Source: Uranotaenia lowii (Eukaryota; Arthropoda; Insecta; Diptera; Culicidae). Taken from it: 64,000 bases of DNA. Below are positions 35,395 to 46,799 of this stretch, one piece after another; the first letter of the stretch is position 1, and each line of letters starts with the position of its first letter. A model generated the notes under the pieces. That model saw only the letters and a list, made by a program, of their open reading frames with translations, made no database searches and was not told the origin of the DNA. A program made the position numbers and the translations under genes. The stretch covers positions 147,996,843 through 148,060,842 of the forward strand of contig NC_073693.1 in assembly GCF_029784155.1 (NCBI RefSeq), written 5' to 3'.

Positions 35395-36960
35395 ACCCAG
35401 ATAACCAGAAATCGTAAAATTGTGTTCATTGTAGATTGTATAAGCATCCAGTATAAATTGGAATTGTATAAAAATCATGTTGTAGCTAAACCAAATTATA
35501 TTTTATCGTTTATGGTTTGTATAGTTCATTATATACGATAACATTTTGTTTATCGTATAGAAAGATAAATAAAGTTGTTTTGAATCGCAGTTGAATTGTG
35601 TAAAGCTCAATATTTAATCCCACTGTACAATTAAGCAATCTTTCATGCTTGCGATCTATGATGACATATTATTTCCATGAAAGGTCGTACAGTAATTGTA
35701 AGAACATCGTATAATGGAATTTAAACAATCTGCAGATTGTCGAATTGTTTAACAGTACAGTAAATAGCTAGCTAAGATCGCACAGCACTGAATACAATTA
35801 TTGATTGTTAAAGAATCGTCTTTGAGATAGGTTAAAGTTGTATATCAAAAAATGGCATCTATAAATAGATTTGGAGTCCAAAATGATGCAGTCAGTGGTA
35901 TTTTATACGATCAACTCAATTTTAAACGGCACTCTCAACTGTACATGAACAAATGTGCTTGTTTGTATCATCATGAAATGGCGCCGAGGAAGTATCGAAG
36001 AACAGGGATCGGAACATTGTGAGTTCGAGACTGAGGGAAGGTAAAGATGAAGTTGTATATGGTTCAATTTTTTTTGCATTAAACATTAAATTTTATTGTA
36101 CTTATGTTCACGGCGATTCATAGTAAAATCGTAGTAAGGGAAAAATATAATTGCTTTGGGATACAGTAACAATAAATTGTATTAAATGGTGAAGAAAGTT
36201 GTACAAACCTCAGGCTACCTGCAAAAGGAAATTGTAATCAATTTGTAAGACAGGCAATAGAAAGTTGTAAGTTGTACAATCCTAAGATTTTGTGCAAAGC
36301 AAATTTGCTATCAAATTGTTGAAAACGCAATACAAAGTTTTATATTTTCAAGGTGAACAAAATTTGGTCCGTATATTGCCTTCACTTTGGTACATGCATA
36401 AGCTTGCCAGATTGCCCGGTTTTATCCGGGTTTGCCCGGATATTTGATGCAAAATTTCGATAAAGTCCGGTCCGGCCCGGTTGCCCGGATATCGTGAAAA
36501 AAGTCCGGATATTGCCCGGATTTATTCACAATTTTCACAAATTTCACCAATAAAATTAAAGTTTTTGAGTAAGTTTCAGCAAAATCGATTAACGGTATGG
36601 AAATTTTCAACGGTTGTTTCAAATAATTTTACTGATTTACTTTTTTAAACCTTTGAGTATTTAAGTGTTCTAAACAGTTTTTGGAAGTCTGCAATTACAT
36701 TAATAAAATATTAATTTCAATTTTTGTTTTGCATTTTTTCTTTGCTTTTATTTATAATTAAACCTACATTTTGCCCGGTTTTGCCCGGTTTTTGGATTTG
36801 AAAAATTGAAATCCATGCCCGGATTTAGCCAGGTTTTTTTGAAAACATGCCCGGAATTGCTAGGCCCGGATGGGAGTGAAAAAAATTCTGGCAACCTTAT
36901 ACATGCAGGCTCATATAGAATATTCTATACAACTTTTCCATATTGTACAAAAGTGTGTAT
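35395..36960. repeat. Candidate interspersed repeat with TTGTACAAT-like words
   Basis: ATTGTATAAG, ACTGTACAATTAAG, AGTTGTACAAACC, AAGTTGTACAATCC and ATATTGTACAAAAG are scattered over this stretch, which starts after CCCAGATAACCAGAAATCGT. The GCCCGG element at 36399-36899 is inserted near its right end. No matching right terminus is visible, so the family and boundaries are uncertain. Confidence 0.3.
36399..36899. mobile_element. TIR element with GCCCGG words, 501 bp, with 8-bp duplication
   Basis: The ends TAAGCTTGCCAGA and TCTGGCAACCTTA are inverted repeats. They are flanked by a perfect duplication TACATGCA (36391-36398, 36900-36907), which points to the hAT superfamily. GCCCGG words are packed near both ends: GATTGCCCGGTTTTATCCGG, GTTTGCCCGGATATT and others on the left; TTTTGCCCGGTTTTGCCCGG and ATGCCCGGATTTAGCC on the right. 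It is the cleanest member of this family in the window and has no gene. Confidence 0.9.
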
Positions 36961-38567
36961 ATCTCAGAAACAACTGAAATATACAGACCAAAATGTTCAC
37001 TGGAAAGTCAATATCGCTCAGAATCTTCGTAAAGTTAATCTTTGGATTGAAACCTTCATTTTTAAAATATTTATCATGTTCTATAGTTTTGCCAAAAAGC
37101 TCACAAATTTATTGAATGAACTTCTATCCTTTTCTCAATATGTATTGTATTGTATTGTAATGTATTGATATCGGAAATAAGAGCTAATATTGCGTGAATC
37201 CTTAGCACGTTTAGGATCTGATCAGAATATGAAATGTAGTATTAGCTTAAGTAATTGTTGAGAAATGAAACATCGAAATTTATTTTCAAGAATGTTTGCC
37301 TGTATTCATGAACTAAAACTCGTTTCAATAAGTTGGCTGGCTTCGAAAAATTAGCTGCATATCGTCTAAGAATTTGAATTTATTTTAAAATCAAAAATTG
37401 TCTTTTTTCTTATGAAAAATAAAACATCAAATCTACTTTATTCAGTTATAATCTGGTCGAGATAAATTATTTTTAAAAACAATATAATCAGGAACACAAA
37501 GGCAAGTGTAAACAGGTTGTAAATGCTGTTGCAAGGAAAATAGTACTTAAGGTATACCGCAATTGGAATGATAAAGATTTAAAAAGATTTAAATCGGTTA
37601 GCCCATGTAAACTGGAATTTGAAATAATTGATTTTGAATTAAAAAAAATATCTTTAAATCTGTATGAATATTTAATATTTAAAAATCTGTATGAAAATCT
37701 GTATCTGTATCATATCTGCATCTTATCTGTATTTACGTTGAAAAATCTGTATAACACAGAAAAATCTGTTTATATGACACCGCTGCTCCCATACAACTTT
37801 TGGAAAATTCGATAACTAATAAGGCAATTGAACACATTTTGCATGGTTATGTATCAGGGTACAAAGAATTATTATTATTATTGTTTTTATTAAAGACATT
37901 TTACCATTCTTATGGCACTTGTGTCTGTGGTACAAGGATGTTTTTATGATTGTTCAAGAATTTTCTTCACTTTTCCAGTAGGAAAAAGGAATAGGATGAA
38001 GGGGGCTCCCATACATTTTTGTCATATTTTGAGAACATATAAGATAAATAAAATTTAATTTGGTATTATTTGAGGCTCCATTGCTCAAGAACTAATCAAG
38101 AAGTTAAATAAAGCAAATTTGCCATGAGAGTGTTTTTGCATACGAGAAATGCTTCTATGATTTTTCGAGACCTCGCTCTTCTTCCAGAAGATGGACTGGG
38201 CAAGGGCCTCATACGTGGTTTATGTAACAACACCAGAATTTATTAAGCCAAAGGAACCGAATTTCATTTACGTGAGAACATAAATGTATACGAAAATATT
38301 TCATCAATGATTTAGGACCTCACTTTTCTTTCAGTGATGAAGTTTTTGAGCATTGCTAGAAAAAATTAAAACATTGATTGGATAAAAAAAAATTTGAACT
38401 AGGTTTTGAAAATGAAAAATAAACTTCCGAAACTCAAATTGCATCAATCATTTCAGGTGTTTGCATTTGAATAATGTTTAAATTTCATTTGAATTTTTGC
38501 ATAAAAATCGAAATTTTTAATAATCATCCGAAATTTCGTTTATTTTTGGAAGGTGGAACTTCAGTTG
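36961..38567. other. AT-rich DNA; a shared repeat tail at about 37871-37935
   Basis: TTATTAAAGACATTTTACCATTCTTATGGCACTTGTGTC near 37888 resembles GATTATAGTTGTTTTACCATCTTTATGGCATTCGCG near 48017, so both are probably worn copies of one interspersed repeat. An (ATT)n run lies at 37868-37884. Nothing else stands out. Confidence 0.4.
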
Positions 38568-39486
38568 GATTATCGAGTTTCAAGCAGTTCGTGTTTGGTG
38601 ATCGTGCGAGTTAGACGCAATTTTTCAAGCTGCTATAGTTTTTTTTTCTCTAACTTACCACGCACCGTCGGCTTCAAAGCTGAGCGGCAACAATAGCTTT
38701 AATCCAATTCCTTAGTAAAAAAAAAGGAATATGGCGGAACTGGAGTTAAAAGCGAATTCGCTTCGAATCAGATTCCAGCGTGGAAGCACGGAACCAACGG
38801 AAGCTCAAATATTTGAGTTTTTAAAAGGAAAACTTGGCCTCAAATCCGACAATCTTTTGGCCATGTACAAAGATCGCCAAGAGTTATCGGTTATTGTTAA
38901 ATTTAAAACGGATAGCGATCTGCAGGCTACGTTGCAGAATCACCCAGGAACGATGGATTTCCATCATGGTACAAGTGGGATTAGTGCGGTTCAACTGTCT
39001 CCAGCATCAGCCGTCATCCGTTATGTGAGACTCTTCAACCTTCCCCCGGAGATCGATGACCGGGAGATTTGGACAGCGATGTCAAAATTCGGCAAAGTTC
39101 AGCGAGCTGTTCGGGAAAAATACGGTGCCGACACCGGATTTCCCATCTGGACTTCGGTTCGTGGAGTCTACATGGAGTTGGACGAAGGAGTAGAAATCCC
39201 CAGCAGCGTGCATATCAGGGTTGCCAACTATTTTTTAGAAAAGTCTGGAAGATTTTAAAAAAATGTCTGGAAATTTCTGCAAATGTCTGGACACCTAAGT
39301 TTTGAAGGTGGCGACCTTTTTTTTGGTCCCCAGATCTCAATGTTACAATAGTATTTTTCTGTCACTATATCAGTCACGTGCTCTCAGTTTAACATACATC
39401 CAATTTAACATACATCCTCAAAGCATTTGCCAAGGTTTCGAACCCTTATTGAATTCATAGTTCATAGGTTCTACTAATCATTTCCT

Positions 39487-40656
39487 CAGGGTGGCCACTC
39501 GAAATCCATTTTGGATTTCCCGCATTTTTCCCGACTTTTTCCCGCATGTTAACATGAAATTCCCGATTTTGTAAAACAGGAAACAAAACAAAAATCCACC
39601 TACCTAGACCTAGATTTCTAAGATTTGCCTTTGTTTTTAAATTTTTTTCAAAAATCGTCCTGAATTGCCCGACCATAAACGGGTGATGGAAAGTATGGTA
39701 TTTTTATGTAAGTTAAAAATCATCGTTCTTTGAAACTACTATTCTGAAGATATTTTGCTCAAATCCGACCTTCATATTATTCAATATCAAATAAGCAATT
39801 TCAAATTGCTTAGCACCTGCTTTGACATGTTTTGTTCCAGATTTCACAAGATCCAAATATCTTTGGTAACCAAAGCCCTAGCAGCGACAAGTCATCTAAT
39901 GTCCTTTCAATTCTTTGAGACATTTTGAATATCAGATAAACCCCTACCTGAAAAAGACCTCGTAATACATCATATGGTAATATCATCTGATTGGAAATGA
40001 TCGATTCAAAACATGAGGGGTATTACAATGGAACAAATATAAGGAAAATGAAATAATCGCTCTTGGTTTTATAATTGAAAATTCTCTGGAGTATTCGACC
40101 GAATATTCGTTTGGTCGAATAGTTTAAAAGGTCAATATTCGGTATTTGGCCGTTGGCCGAGTACAAATTTTGTCGTCCATCATACTTCCTCTCTATGAGC
40201 GTCGGATAGAAGCTTCAATTGTTTCGCCTCCTCGGCCGCCTCTCGCTTCCGATTTGCAATAGTTTCTATAACAGATTGTTTTCCTTTTTTTGTTTTAATA
40301 GGACTCGACATCTCTCGAGTGAGTATAACGAGCATACTGGATTATCGATTTCGTTACGGTTATTCCTGTTGTTCAATGAAGCAAGTTAAAACTAGTCAAA
40401 ACCGATCCAACACGGTAGGAGGATCCATTTCGACCTGGTAGAAATCGGTCGAAGCCAATCGGAAAGAGATTGATGATCAACTGTGAATCAATTTTGAATT
40501 GTTTCGCCTTTTTCGTTCAAACTTCATTGAACAGACTTTCACCGAGCCAAAAATTCCAGACTTTTCGGGAGAAATTCCCGGCTTTTTCCTGCATTTTTCC
40601 CGGTGGATTCCAAATCCCGTCTTTTTCCCGCATTTCCCGAATGGGTGGCCACCCTG
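39487..40656. mobile_element. TIR element with TTCCCGCATTTTTCCCG words, nested in the GTCTGG element
   Basis: The ends CAGGGTGGCCACTCG and GGGTGGCCACCCTG are inverted repeats. TTTCCT occurs immediately outside both ends, a 6-bp match that may be the core of a longer target duplication. TTTCCCGCATTTTTCCCGAC and CTTTTTCCCGCATG lie at the left, and TTCCTGCATTTTTCCCGG and CTTTTTCCCGCATTTCCCG at the right, in mirrored order of use. No gene. A fragment related to the AATATTCGG family lies inside. Confidence 0.8.
39700..40190 (+). repeat. Segment related to the AATATTCGG element at 58670-59798
   Basis: ATCATCGTTCTTTGAAACTA, GCAATTTCAAATTGCTTAGC, TTTGACATGTTTTGTTCCAG and ACAAGTCATCTAATGTCC match, in order, 59351-59520 of the AATATTCGG element, and GACCGAATATTCGTTTGGTC at 40097 matches its right subterminal part. 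The terminal TAGAGATGTAC is missing. Either a truncated copy was inserted here or the two families share an interior. Confidence 0.7.
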
Positions 40657-41661
40657 TTTCCTGCCATATTACACCCTGACAAAATTGAATTTTCATAGAA
40701 TCTTAGAACAATTTATGTCCAAACACAAAAGTCTGGAATTGTCTGGAAGAAATGCCAAAAGTCTGGAAGTCTGGAAACCTAAAAAAATGTCTGGCAAAAG
40801 TCCAAAAAGTCTGGAAGATCCAGACAAAATCTGGAAGGTTGACATCACTGGTGCATATACGAAATATACGCGCTCGTGTCTTTTACGAAGGATTGATCAA
40901 CAAATGCTTCAAATGTGGCAGCACCGAGCATTTGAAGATCAATTGTCCCAAGATCTCGGTAAATGAGAGGATGGAGCAAACACGTCGAGCGGAAGGCAAG
41001 CCGGAAGAGCAGGGAGTGGAAAACATTCAAACACAGAAACCATCATACAGCACAATTGCCAGCAACACGTGGTCGAAACCGTTGAAAGTTCGATCGCCAG
41101 CGATGCTCCCGAGTTCGTCTTCATCCGACGTCGCCCAGAACGGACTCACGAGTTTGAACGCTTTATTCCCGGCTGCAGCGAAACCGAGACGCAGCGCGCA
41201 ACCTTCTTCCTCTCCAACCCAGCGAAATTTGGATTCGACGATGGAAGCTACCGAAGAGGCGTCGCCAGCAATCGGTGATGCGAATGATGCGATGCAAACG
41301 ACGTCAACCGACGAAAGCCACCCGAAAGATGTTACCGAGATGGGAATGGATTGCGCAGATGACAATCGGAAGCGAGGACGGCCGAAGGGGACCAATGAGA
41401 TGGTGACGTGTTCGGGCTCAGAAGCCAGCTCGGAATCCGAAAGTCTAGCTTCTGAGGAAATGGATCTTCATCAAACATCGATAAGCGCATCTCAAGGTAT
41501 GATGACACGGAATAAAAAGAAGGTGCAACGTTTGCGTAACAGTGGAGGTAAGGTAGACGAAGTTAGCAAAGCTAGTCCGAATGTAGGTTAGTAGGTTTTC
41601 ACCAGGTAGTTGAATTATCCTTTACTTTGCAATTTTCTTTTTACACAATTTTTGTTAAATT

Positions 41662-44600
41662 ATGAATTATATTTTGAGAATAGCATCTGTTAATTTGAAT
41701 AGCTCAAATAGCTTGGTCAACAAATCTCTTCTACGAGATTTCGTGTACAATAATGATGTTGACATACTGTTTCTACAGGAAGTGTGTTACTCTAATTTTT
41801 CTTTTATTCCATCACACCTTTCATTGATAAATTTAAATGAGTCGGGATCGGGAACCGCCATTTTGTTACGATCATCGCTGGAGTTTTCTGAACCCTTATT
41901 TGAAAAAAGTGGCCGAATATCTTCAATTGTTGTTTACAAAACTAATTACGTTAATGTTTACGCACATTCGGGTTCCAATAAAAAAAAAGAGAGAGAAAAT
42001 TTATTTATCAACGACCTTTCCTTGCATATAGCTAAACCAAACTGTTTCCAAACTGTTAATGGCGGCGATTTCAACTGTGTTTTGAACCCCACAGACTCAA
42101 GCGGGAGCTCTAATAACGTATCGTCGGCATTAAAGAATGTTGTTAATCTCCTTAAACTAAAAGATATTGCATTAGAATTAAAAACAAACACCCACACATT
42201 TTTCCGAGGAGATAGCTCTTCAAGACTGGACAGATTCTATGTTTCAAACAACTTGTCGAATAATGTGCTGAATTTTTCTACTGTTGCTGTTCCTTTTTCT
42301 GACCATTGCGCAATTTTAATGAAGGTCAAAGTTAATCCAGATTTTGTAATCAATAAAGGCAGATGTTATTGGAAAGTAAATAGCTCAATTCTTAAAAATT
42401 GTTCTACAAATGAACAATTAGTTGAAAACTATCAAACATGGAAATTGCGTCAATTATATTTGAATGATAGAAATAGGTGGTGGCACGAAATTGCGAAAAA
42501 TAAACTAAAACAATTCTATAAACGCGAAAGCTGGACATTGAATAATTCCATAGCTAGTGAAAAAAGTTATTTTTATGCGAAATTAATGGAGTGGATGCAG
42601 AAAAAGAGCCTAAATATTCCAACACTTTTGGACATAGGTGTAATAAAATCAAGACTACTCGAAATTGAAACAAATAGGATTAAACACTTTTCAAATAACT
42701 TAAATGAAAATAGCGTTCTACAAAATGAATTAACAAATATATTTCAAGTTGCGGCACATGTTAAACGTATTGAAACTTCTGCAAATTTCAAACTTATTGA
42801 TAATGGTATTTTAATAACTGAAAGTAATATGTTACTGAATAAGGTTTTCGATTTTTACACTGATTTATTTTTATGCAAAGTTAATCCTTTACCAAATGAT
42901 GAGAACGATCCGATTAACAACTTAAGTAAAAATTTGAACGACGAAGATAGATTATCTTTAATTCAAGAAATAACAGATGATGAACTTAAATCCGTATTGA
43001 AACGTTGCTCCAAGAAAAAAAGTCCTGGTCCGGATGGTCTAACCTATGAGGTATATATTAATCATTATGATCACTTCAAAGATGATTTACTTTTTATTTT
43101 TAACGGTTATCTATCTGGATCTATTCGCCCACCAAAATCATTTACAGATGGTATTATCACGTTAATTCCTAAGAAAGGTACTAAGTCAAGCTCTTTGAAT
43201 GATTTTCGACCAATAAGTTTATTAAACTGCGACTACAAATTGTTTATGAAGATTTTAGCTGTACGTTTAACGAATATACTTTCCAAAATAATAGGACCCG
43301 GGCAAGCAGCTTTTGTTAATAAAAATTCTTGCGTTGAAAACTTAAAAGATGTCAGAAGAATTCTCACAAAATCAGTAGAAAGCGTTAAATTCAAAGGAGC
43401 ATTAGTCAGTTTAGATCTGCATAAAGCTTTTGACCGTGTAAATCATGACTATCTATGGAAAATTTTAGAAAAATTTAGGTTCCCGCCTACTTTTATTGAA
43501 TGCTTGAAAAATTTATACGTTAACGCTTCTTCCAAAGTTCTCGTAAACGGGTTTCTTACAAGAGAAATCAAAATTAACTCTTCAGTTCGACAAGGATGTC
43601 CGATGAGTATGATTCTGTTCATACTCTATATTGAACCTCTTATTAGACATCTCGCGAATAAAATCAATGGTGTTCTAGTTTACGATAAGTTTATTAATGT
43701 AATTGCATACGCTGATGACCTGGTAGTTTTCGTAAAGAATACGGCCTTTACGCGCATATTCAGATAAACAAAGACAAATCGGAATTTATTAGATTAAATA
43801 AAGCGGATTTCGGTCCTCAAAAAATTCGAGAGGTTGATAGAGTGAAAATTCTGGGTGTAATATTCGAGAAAACGTGGAATTCTTCGATCACAAGTAATTA
43901 TAATAAGCTCATAAGTTCAATAAAAGGCGTTTTGATAAAGCACAATGTTCGTGCTCTTAATCTCTACGAGAGATGTTTTGTTTTAAATGTTTACATTTTG
44001 TCAAAGCTATGGTATGTTTCGCAAATTTTCCCTCCTCTGAACAGTCATTTAGCAGAATTAAAATCCGCTTCTGGAAAGTTTATTTGGAATGGTTACATTT
44101 TTAAACTTAACAGGAATCAACTTTACTTAGACTTTGATAAAGGAGGATTAAAACTAACAGATCCAGAGTCTAAAGCTAAAGCATTATTTTTGAAAAACAT
44201 ATTTTACAATCAGGATTTGGACGGTCGTTTCGCAGTGGAAAACTATCTCATTGAATCAAGATCGAAAGCATTTCTATCGCGGAATGCAAGGGAATGGATA
44301 AACGAAGGTGTAGATGTAACAACAAATTTTGACCTACCAACAACCAAAGCTCTATATAACTATTTTTTAGATAAAATGCAAATAAAACCCGAAATAGAAA
44401 ATAAAATATCAGTTGAATGGAAAAATGTGTGGGAAAATTTGAATTATAAACTCATTTCTTTCCAAGATCGCTCATTAGTTTATTCCTTTGTAAATGACCT
44501 GATACCAAATAAAAGAAAACTAGAAATGTACAATGTTGGTAACTTGAAATCAGTAATTTGTGAAAAATGTGGCTTCATAGATGATAATATGCATCGTTTA

Positions 44601-44885
44601 AAATTATGTAAAAATGCTAATGCAGTTTGGAAATGGTGCGAAAGTATAATAAAAAATCGTCTAAAATTGAAAATTAATGACATTGAAAATGTCCTGCAAA
44701 AAATTATTCCAAATAAATGTAAGAAACTTAAAGCAGCATTATGGTTAGTAACAAAAGCGATTTCATTCAATTTGAGGTTGGCCGATCCTAGTTTGTATGT
44801 TTTCAAAAGGCAATTAAGGGAAGTGAGATGGAATAACAGAAATTTATTCAAAACGGAGTTTGGTGTGTTTATAAATATTTGTTGA
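41662..44885 (+). pseudogene. Non-LTR ORF2: APE endonuclease and reverse transcriptase, with a small deletion
   Basis: The first frame (41662-43767, 701 codons) begins MNYILRIASVNLNSSN. The endonuclease shows FLQEVCY, GGDFNCVL, SSRLDRFYVS and PFSDHCAIL, the catalytic Glu, Asp, Asn and SDH signatures of APE-type enzymes. The RT shows KKKSPGPDGLTYEVY, LIPKKGTKSS, DFRPISLLNCDYKLF, SLDLHKAFDRVNH, VRQGCPMSMILFILYIEP and the active site AYADDLVVFV (43705-43734). About 12 codons later the frame shifts; the second frame resumes at about 43749 with YAHIQINKDKSEF and runs to 44885. Some 30 codons usually lying between these blocks appear deleted. The C-terminus has a Cys/His cluster, CEKCGFIDDNMHRLKLC. 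RT blocks resemble the L1/Tx1 group; clade assignment is from memory of motifs. Confidence 0.92.
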
Positions 44886-45012
44886 TCCAAGATAAGAATG
44901 GCAGTTAGATATGAGTGAGGTCAGGATAGGCTAGAATACCATGCAATGTAAAAACACGATTTTTAGTTATAAATAAATACTTTTATTAAAAAAAAAAAGA
45001 AAAAAAAAAAAG

Positions 45013-45049
45013 CATAGTTTAGAAATGGTAATGGCATGACTATTTAGGA
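45013..45049. other. Spacer after the non-LTR tail
   Basis: A short stretch between the A-rich tail and the following TIR element, with no visible target duplication. Confidence 0.4.
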
Positions 45050-46799
45050 CATGGGTGGTTAAACCGTGGCTCGCGGGCCATATTTGGTCCGCTAACGCTG
45101 AGTTGTGGCCCGCAAAGCGTTGATTAGCTTCAATGTGATGAAATAAGAATTTTTAATACTTAGAAAATATTTGTGAACTCCTTTTCAATAGCAATTTTTT
45201 AATTGATTCTTCGATTTTTTTTTTAAATTTCACCCTTTGAAATTTGGATCGAATGATGATTCTTTATTTAGAAGGCAGTAAAAAGTCGCTTCATTGGTCT
45301 TGAAAATTATTCAACAGTTTGACACAGCAGTCAGATACATCCAAAATGATAAATACATTGAGTTGATATTGGATTTCACGATTTTAGAAAGCATCGTCCG
45401 CCTTTTATATACAACACTATTCTCCGTTAACTTCAAATTTTTGGGATGATCATTATTGAAGAAACTTAAATTAATATTTTTTGCGCTGAAAAAAAAGATG
45501 CTTTCAAATAACAACTTTTATTCTATGGAAAATTTTAAATATGAGGAACATTTTTTGACAATTTTTCTTAAAATGCATAGCCACCACAGGTGCTAAGAAA
45601 CTTTACTTTCATTGCTTCTTAGGTTGTAGTTTTTTGCACAATACAACCAATTTTTCGTAAATTTTGAAAATTATTTCGACCCCGCCAGTAGACGGTTTTT
45701 TTTTTCTAAGAAAATAAATCCCCAAAGCAAATTGTTCTTTTTTTTTTAATCGAAATCATTTTTCCAAACATTTTTTAGATCGAAAAATACATAGACTAAA
45801 AATTGCTTAAACTATTAAAACGATAATATTTAGAAAAATAGGTGCATATCCAGTTTTCTCATGTTTTTAAAGTTTTTTTTTAAGCTGTACCTTTTGAAAC
45901 TGCTTGTTAAACAATTTTTAATGATATGAATAGTTAGATCAACATATGTTCAAACATTATCCCCAAAAAGTAAGTTTAAGTAATGATTGGGTTTGGTTTA
46001 ATGTCGATTTCAGTGAATTTCGCCTAAGAAGGGATTGAGTTTTAGAGCGTTGTCCTCAGGCTTTTCTGGATGTTTTTTGATTTTTTTGTCTGAGGTTTCT
46101 CTGGAAGAGTTTCATAAAACATACAGAGTTTTGCATCAGGTGTATCCGATTTCAACGTCAAATAATTCCGCAAATTTTCACCCGATTACCAAAAATAAAC
46201 AAGCTTCTGTAAAGATATTTTATGCAATTTAATCCAAACTAGATTTAGAATACAATGTCGATTAAATGACCACCCTCAATTGATAAGCAAAACGCAGCTC
46301 TTTCGCGGGCATTCTGCATACCATCGGCCAGAATTTTGGGCTTTATAGTGGTTATTTCAAATCGTAGACTGGCTTGAAACTCGAAAACTGAAAAATTTTT
46401 AATTTTGAAATATGTTCACAGAAAAAATGTGGTACTGTTTAATTCTGAGAACGAGGAGGACAGTACAAATCAACTTTTTTTCAAACAACGATTTTCACGG
46501 TAAGCACGTACAGTTTTCACAACTGAACGATCGCTTTGCGATGTAAAGCACTAGAATTTCAGCGCGTTCTTTTGGTCTGTATCGACTCATAGCTAAAATG
46601 GCACCAAATGACGTTTCTAAGTTGCGTTCATATGTCGAAATCGACTGAAAAAAGGCGAACTGAAAGAAATTTATGAAAAATTAAATTAAAAAAAATGCTT
46701 TAAATATTTTTTGGCCCGCAGACAAATCTCATTCCTAAAATTTGGCCCGCTCAAGATTTAGGGCTTTCTGTCAAAGTTTTGTTTGGCAGTGCTAAACCC
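45050..46799. mobile_element. Candidate hAT-like TIR element with GGCCCGC words
   Basis: The left end CATGGGTGGTTAAACCGTGG runs into CTCGCGGGCC and TTGTGGCCCGC. The right end has TTTTTGGCCCGCAGAC, ATTTGGCCCGCTC and GGCAGTGCTAAACC. The start recalls hAT elements that begin with a CAGGGGTGG-type terminus followed by GGCCCGCGGGCC. The right TIR is poor and no duplication is visible. Inside lie AT-rich DNA and the transposase fragments described separately. Confidence 0.55.
46245..46590 (-). pseudogene. Both ends of a deleted Tc1/mariner-like transposase
   Basis: On the minus strand an ATG at 46590 starts MSRYRPKERAEILVLYI. After a frameshift VVKTVRAYRENRC follows (to about 46500). This resembles the N-terminal helix-turn-helix found in many insect IS630/Tc1/mariner-like proteins. 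At 46325-46245 the same strand encodes DGMQNARERAAFCLSIEGGH then LIDIVF and a stop, a good match to the C-terminal block R-x-R-x-x-x-C-x-x-x-x-G-G-H of that superfamily. The 170 bp between cannot hold the catalytic domain, so only the two ends of a roughly 350-residue protein remain. It lies in the GGCCCGC element, probably as an older nested relic. Confidence 0.6.

Larger units (their letters stand above)
39216..40850. mobile_element. hAT-type TIR element with GTCTGG words, inserted in ORF1
   Basis: It starts CAGGGTTGCCAAC and ends GTTGACATCACTG (inverted CAGTGATGTCAAC). It is flanked by a perfect 8-bp duplication GTGCATAT (39208-39215, 40851-40858). The word AAAAGTCTGGAAG and shorter GTCTGG forms recur near 39240, 39264, 39283, 40728, 40740, 40758, 40766, 40787 and 40808. 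There is no transposase. Much of its interior is a second TIR element (39487-40656). Confidence 0.9.
38731..41591 (+). pseudogene. Non-LTR ORF1 (gag-like, CCHC zinc knuckle), split by a hAT-type element
   Basis: The first part (38731-39215) starts MAELELKANSLRIRF and carries RNA-recognition-like text such as IRYVRLFNLPPEIDDREIW, where the E-I-W and F-G-K-V segments look like an RRM-type fold. The second part begins at 40859 with NIRARVFYEGLINKC, then the knuckle CFKCGSTEHLKINC (C-x2-C-x4-H-x4-C, 40905-40946), then a long Ser/Glu-rich tail to the stop at 41589-41591. Leaving out 39216-40858 (element plus one copy of the 8-bp duplication) keeps the frame: 485 plus 733 bases are 406 codons including the stop. 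ORF1 proteins of this kind bind element RNA. In the present state translation would end soon after the junction at 39258. Confidence 0.9.
38568..45012 (+). mobile_element. Non-LTR retrotransposon with two ORFs, APE endonuclease and L1/Tx1-like RT
   Basis: A leader of about 160 bp, an ORF1 with a zinc knuckle, a 70-bp gap and an ORF2 with endonuclease and RT are followed by a poly(A)-rich tail (44991-45012). This is a full-length layout, but ORF1 is split by a 1635-bp insertion and ORF2 has a small deletion with a frameshift. The proposed start is set by CAGTTGGATTATCGAG-type leader DNA and is tentative. I find no target duplication. Codon use is AT-rich in ORF2 and more balanced in ORF1. Confidence 0.9.
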
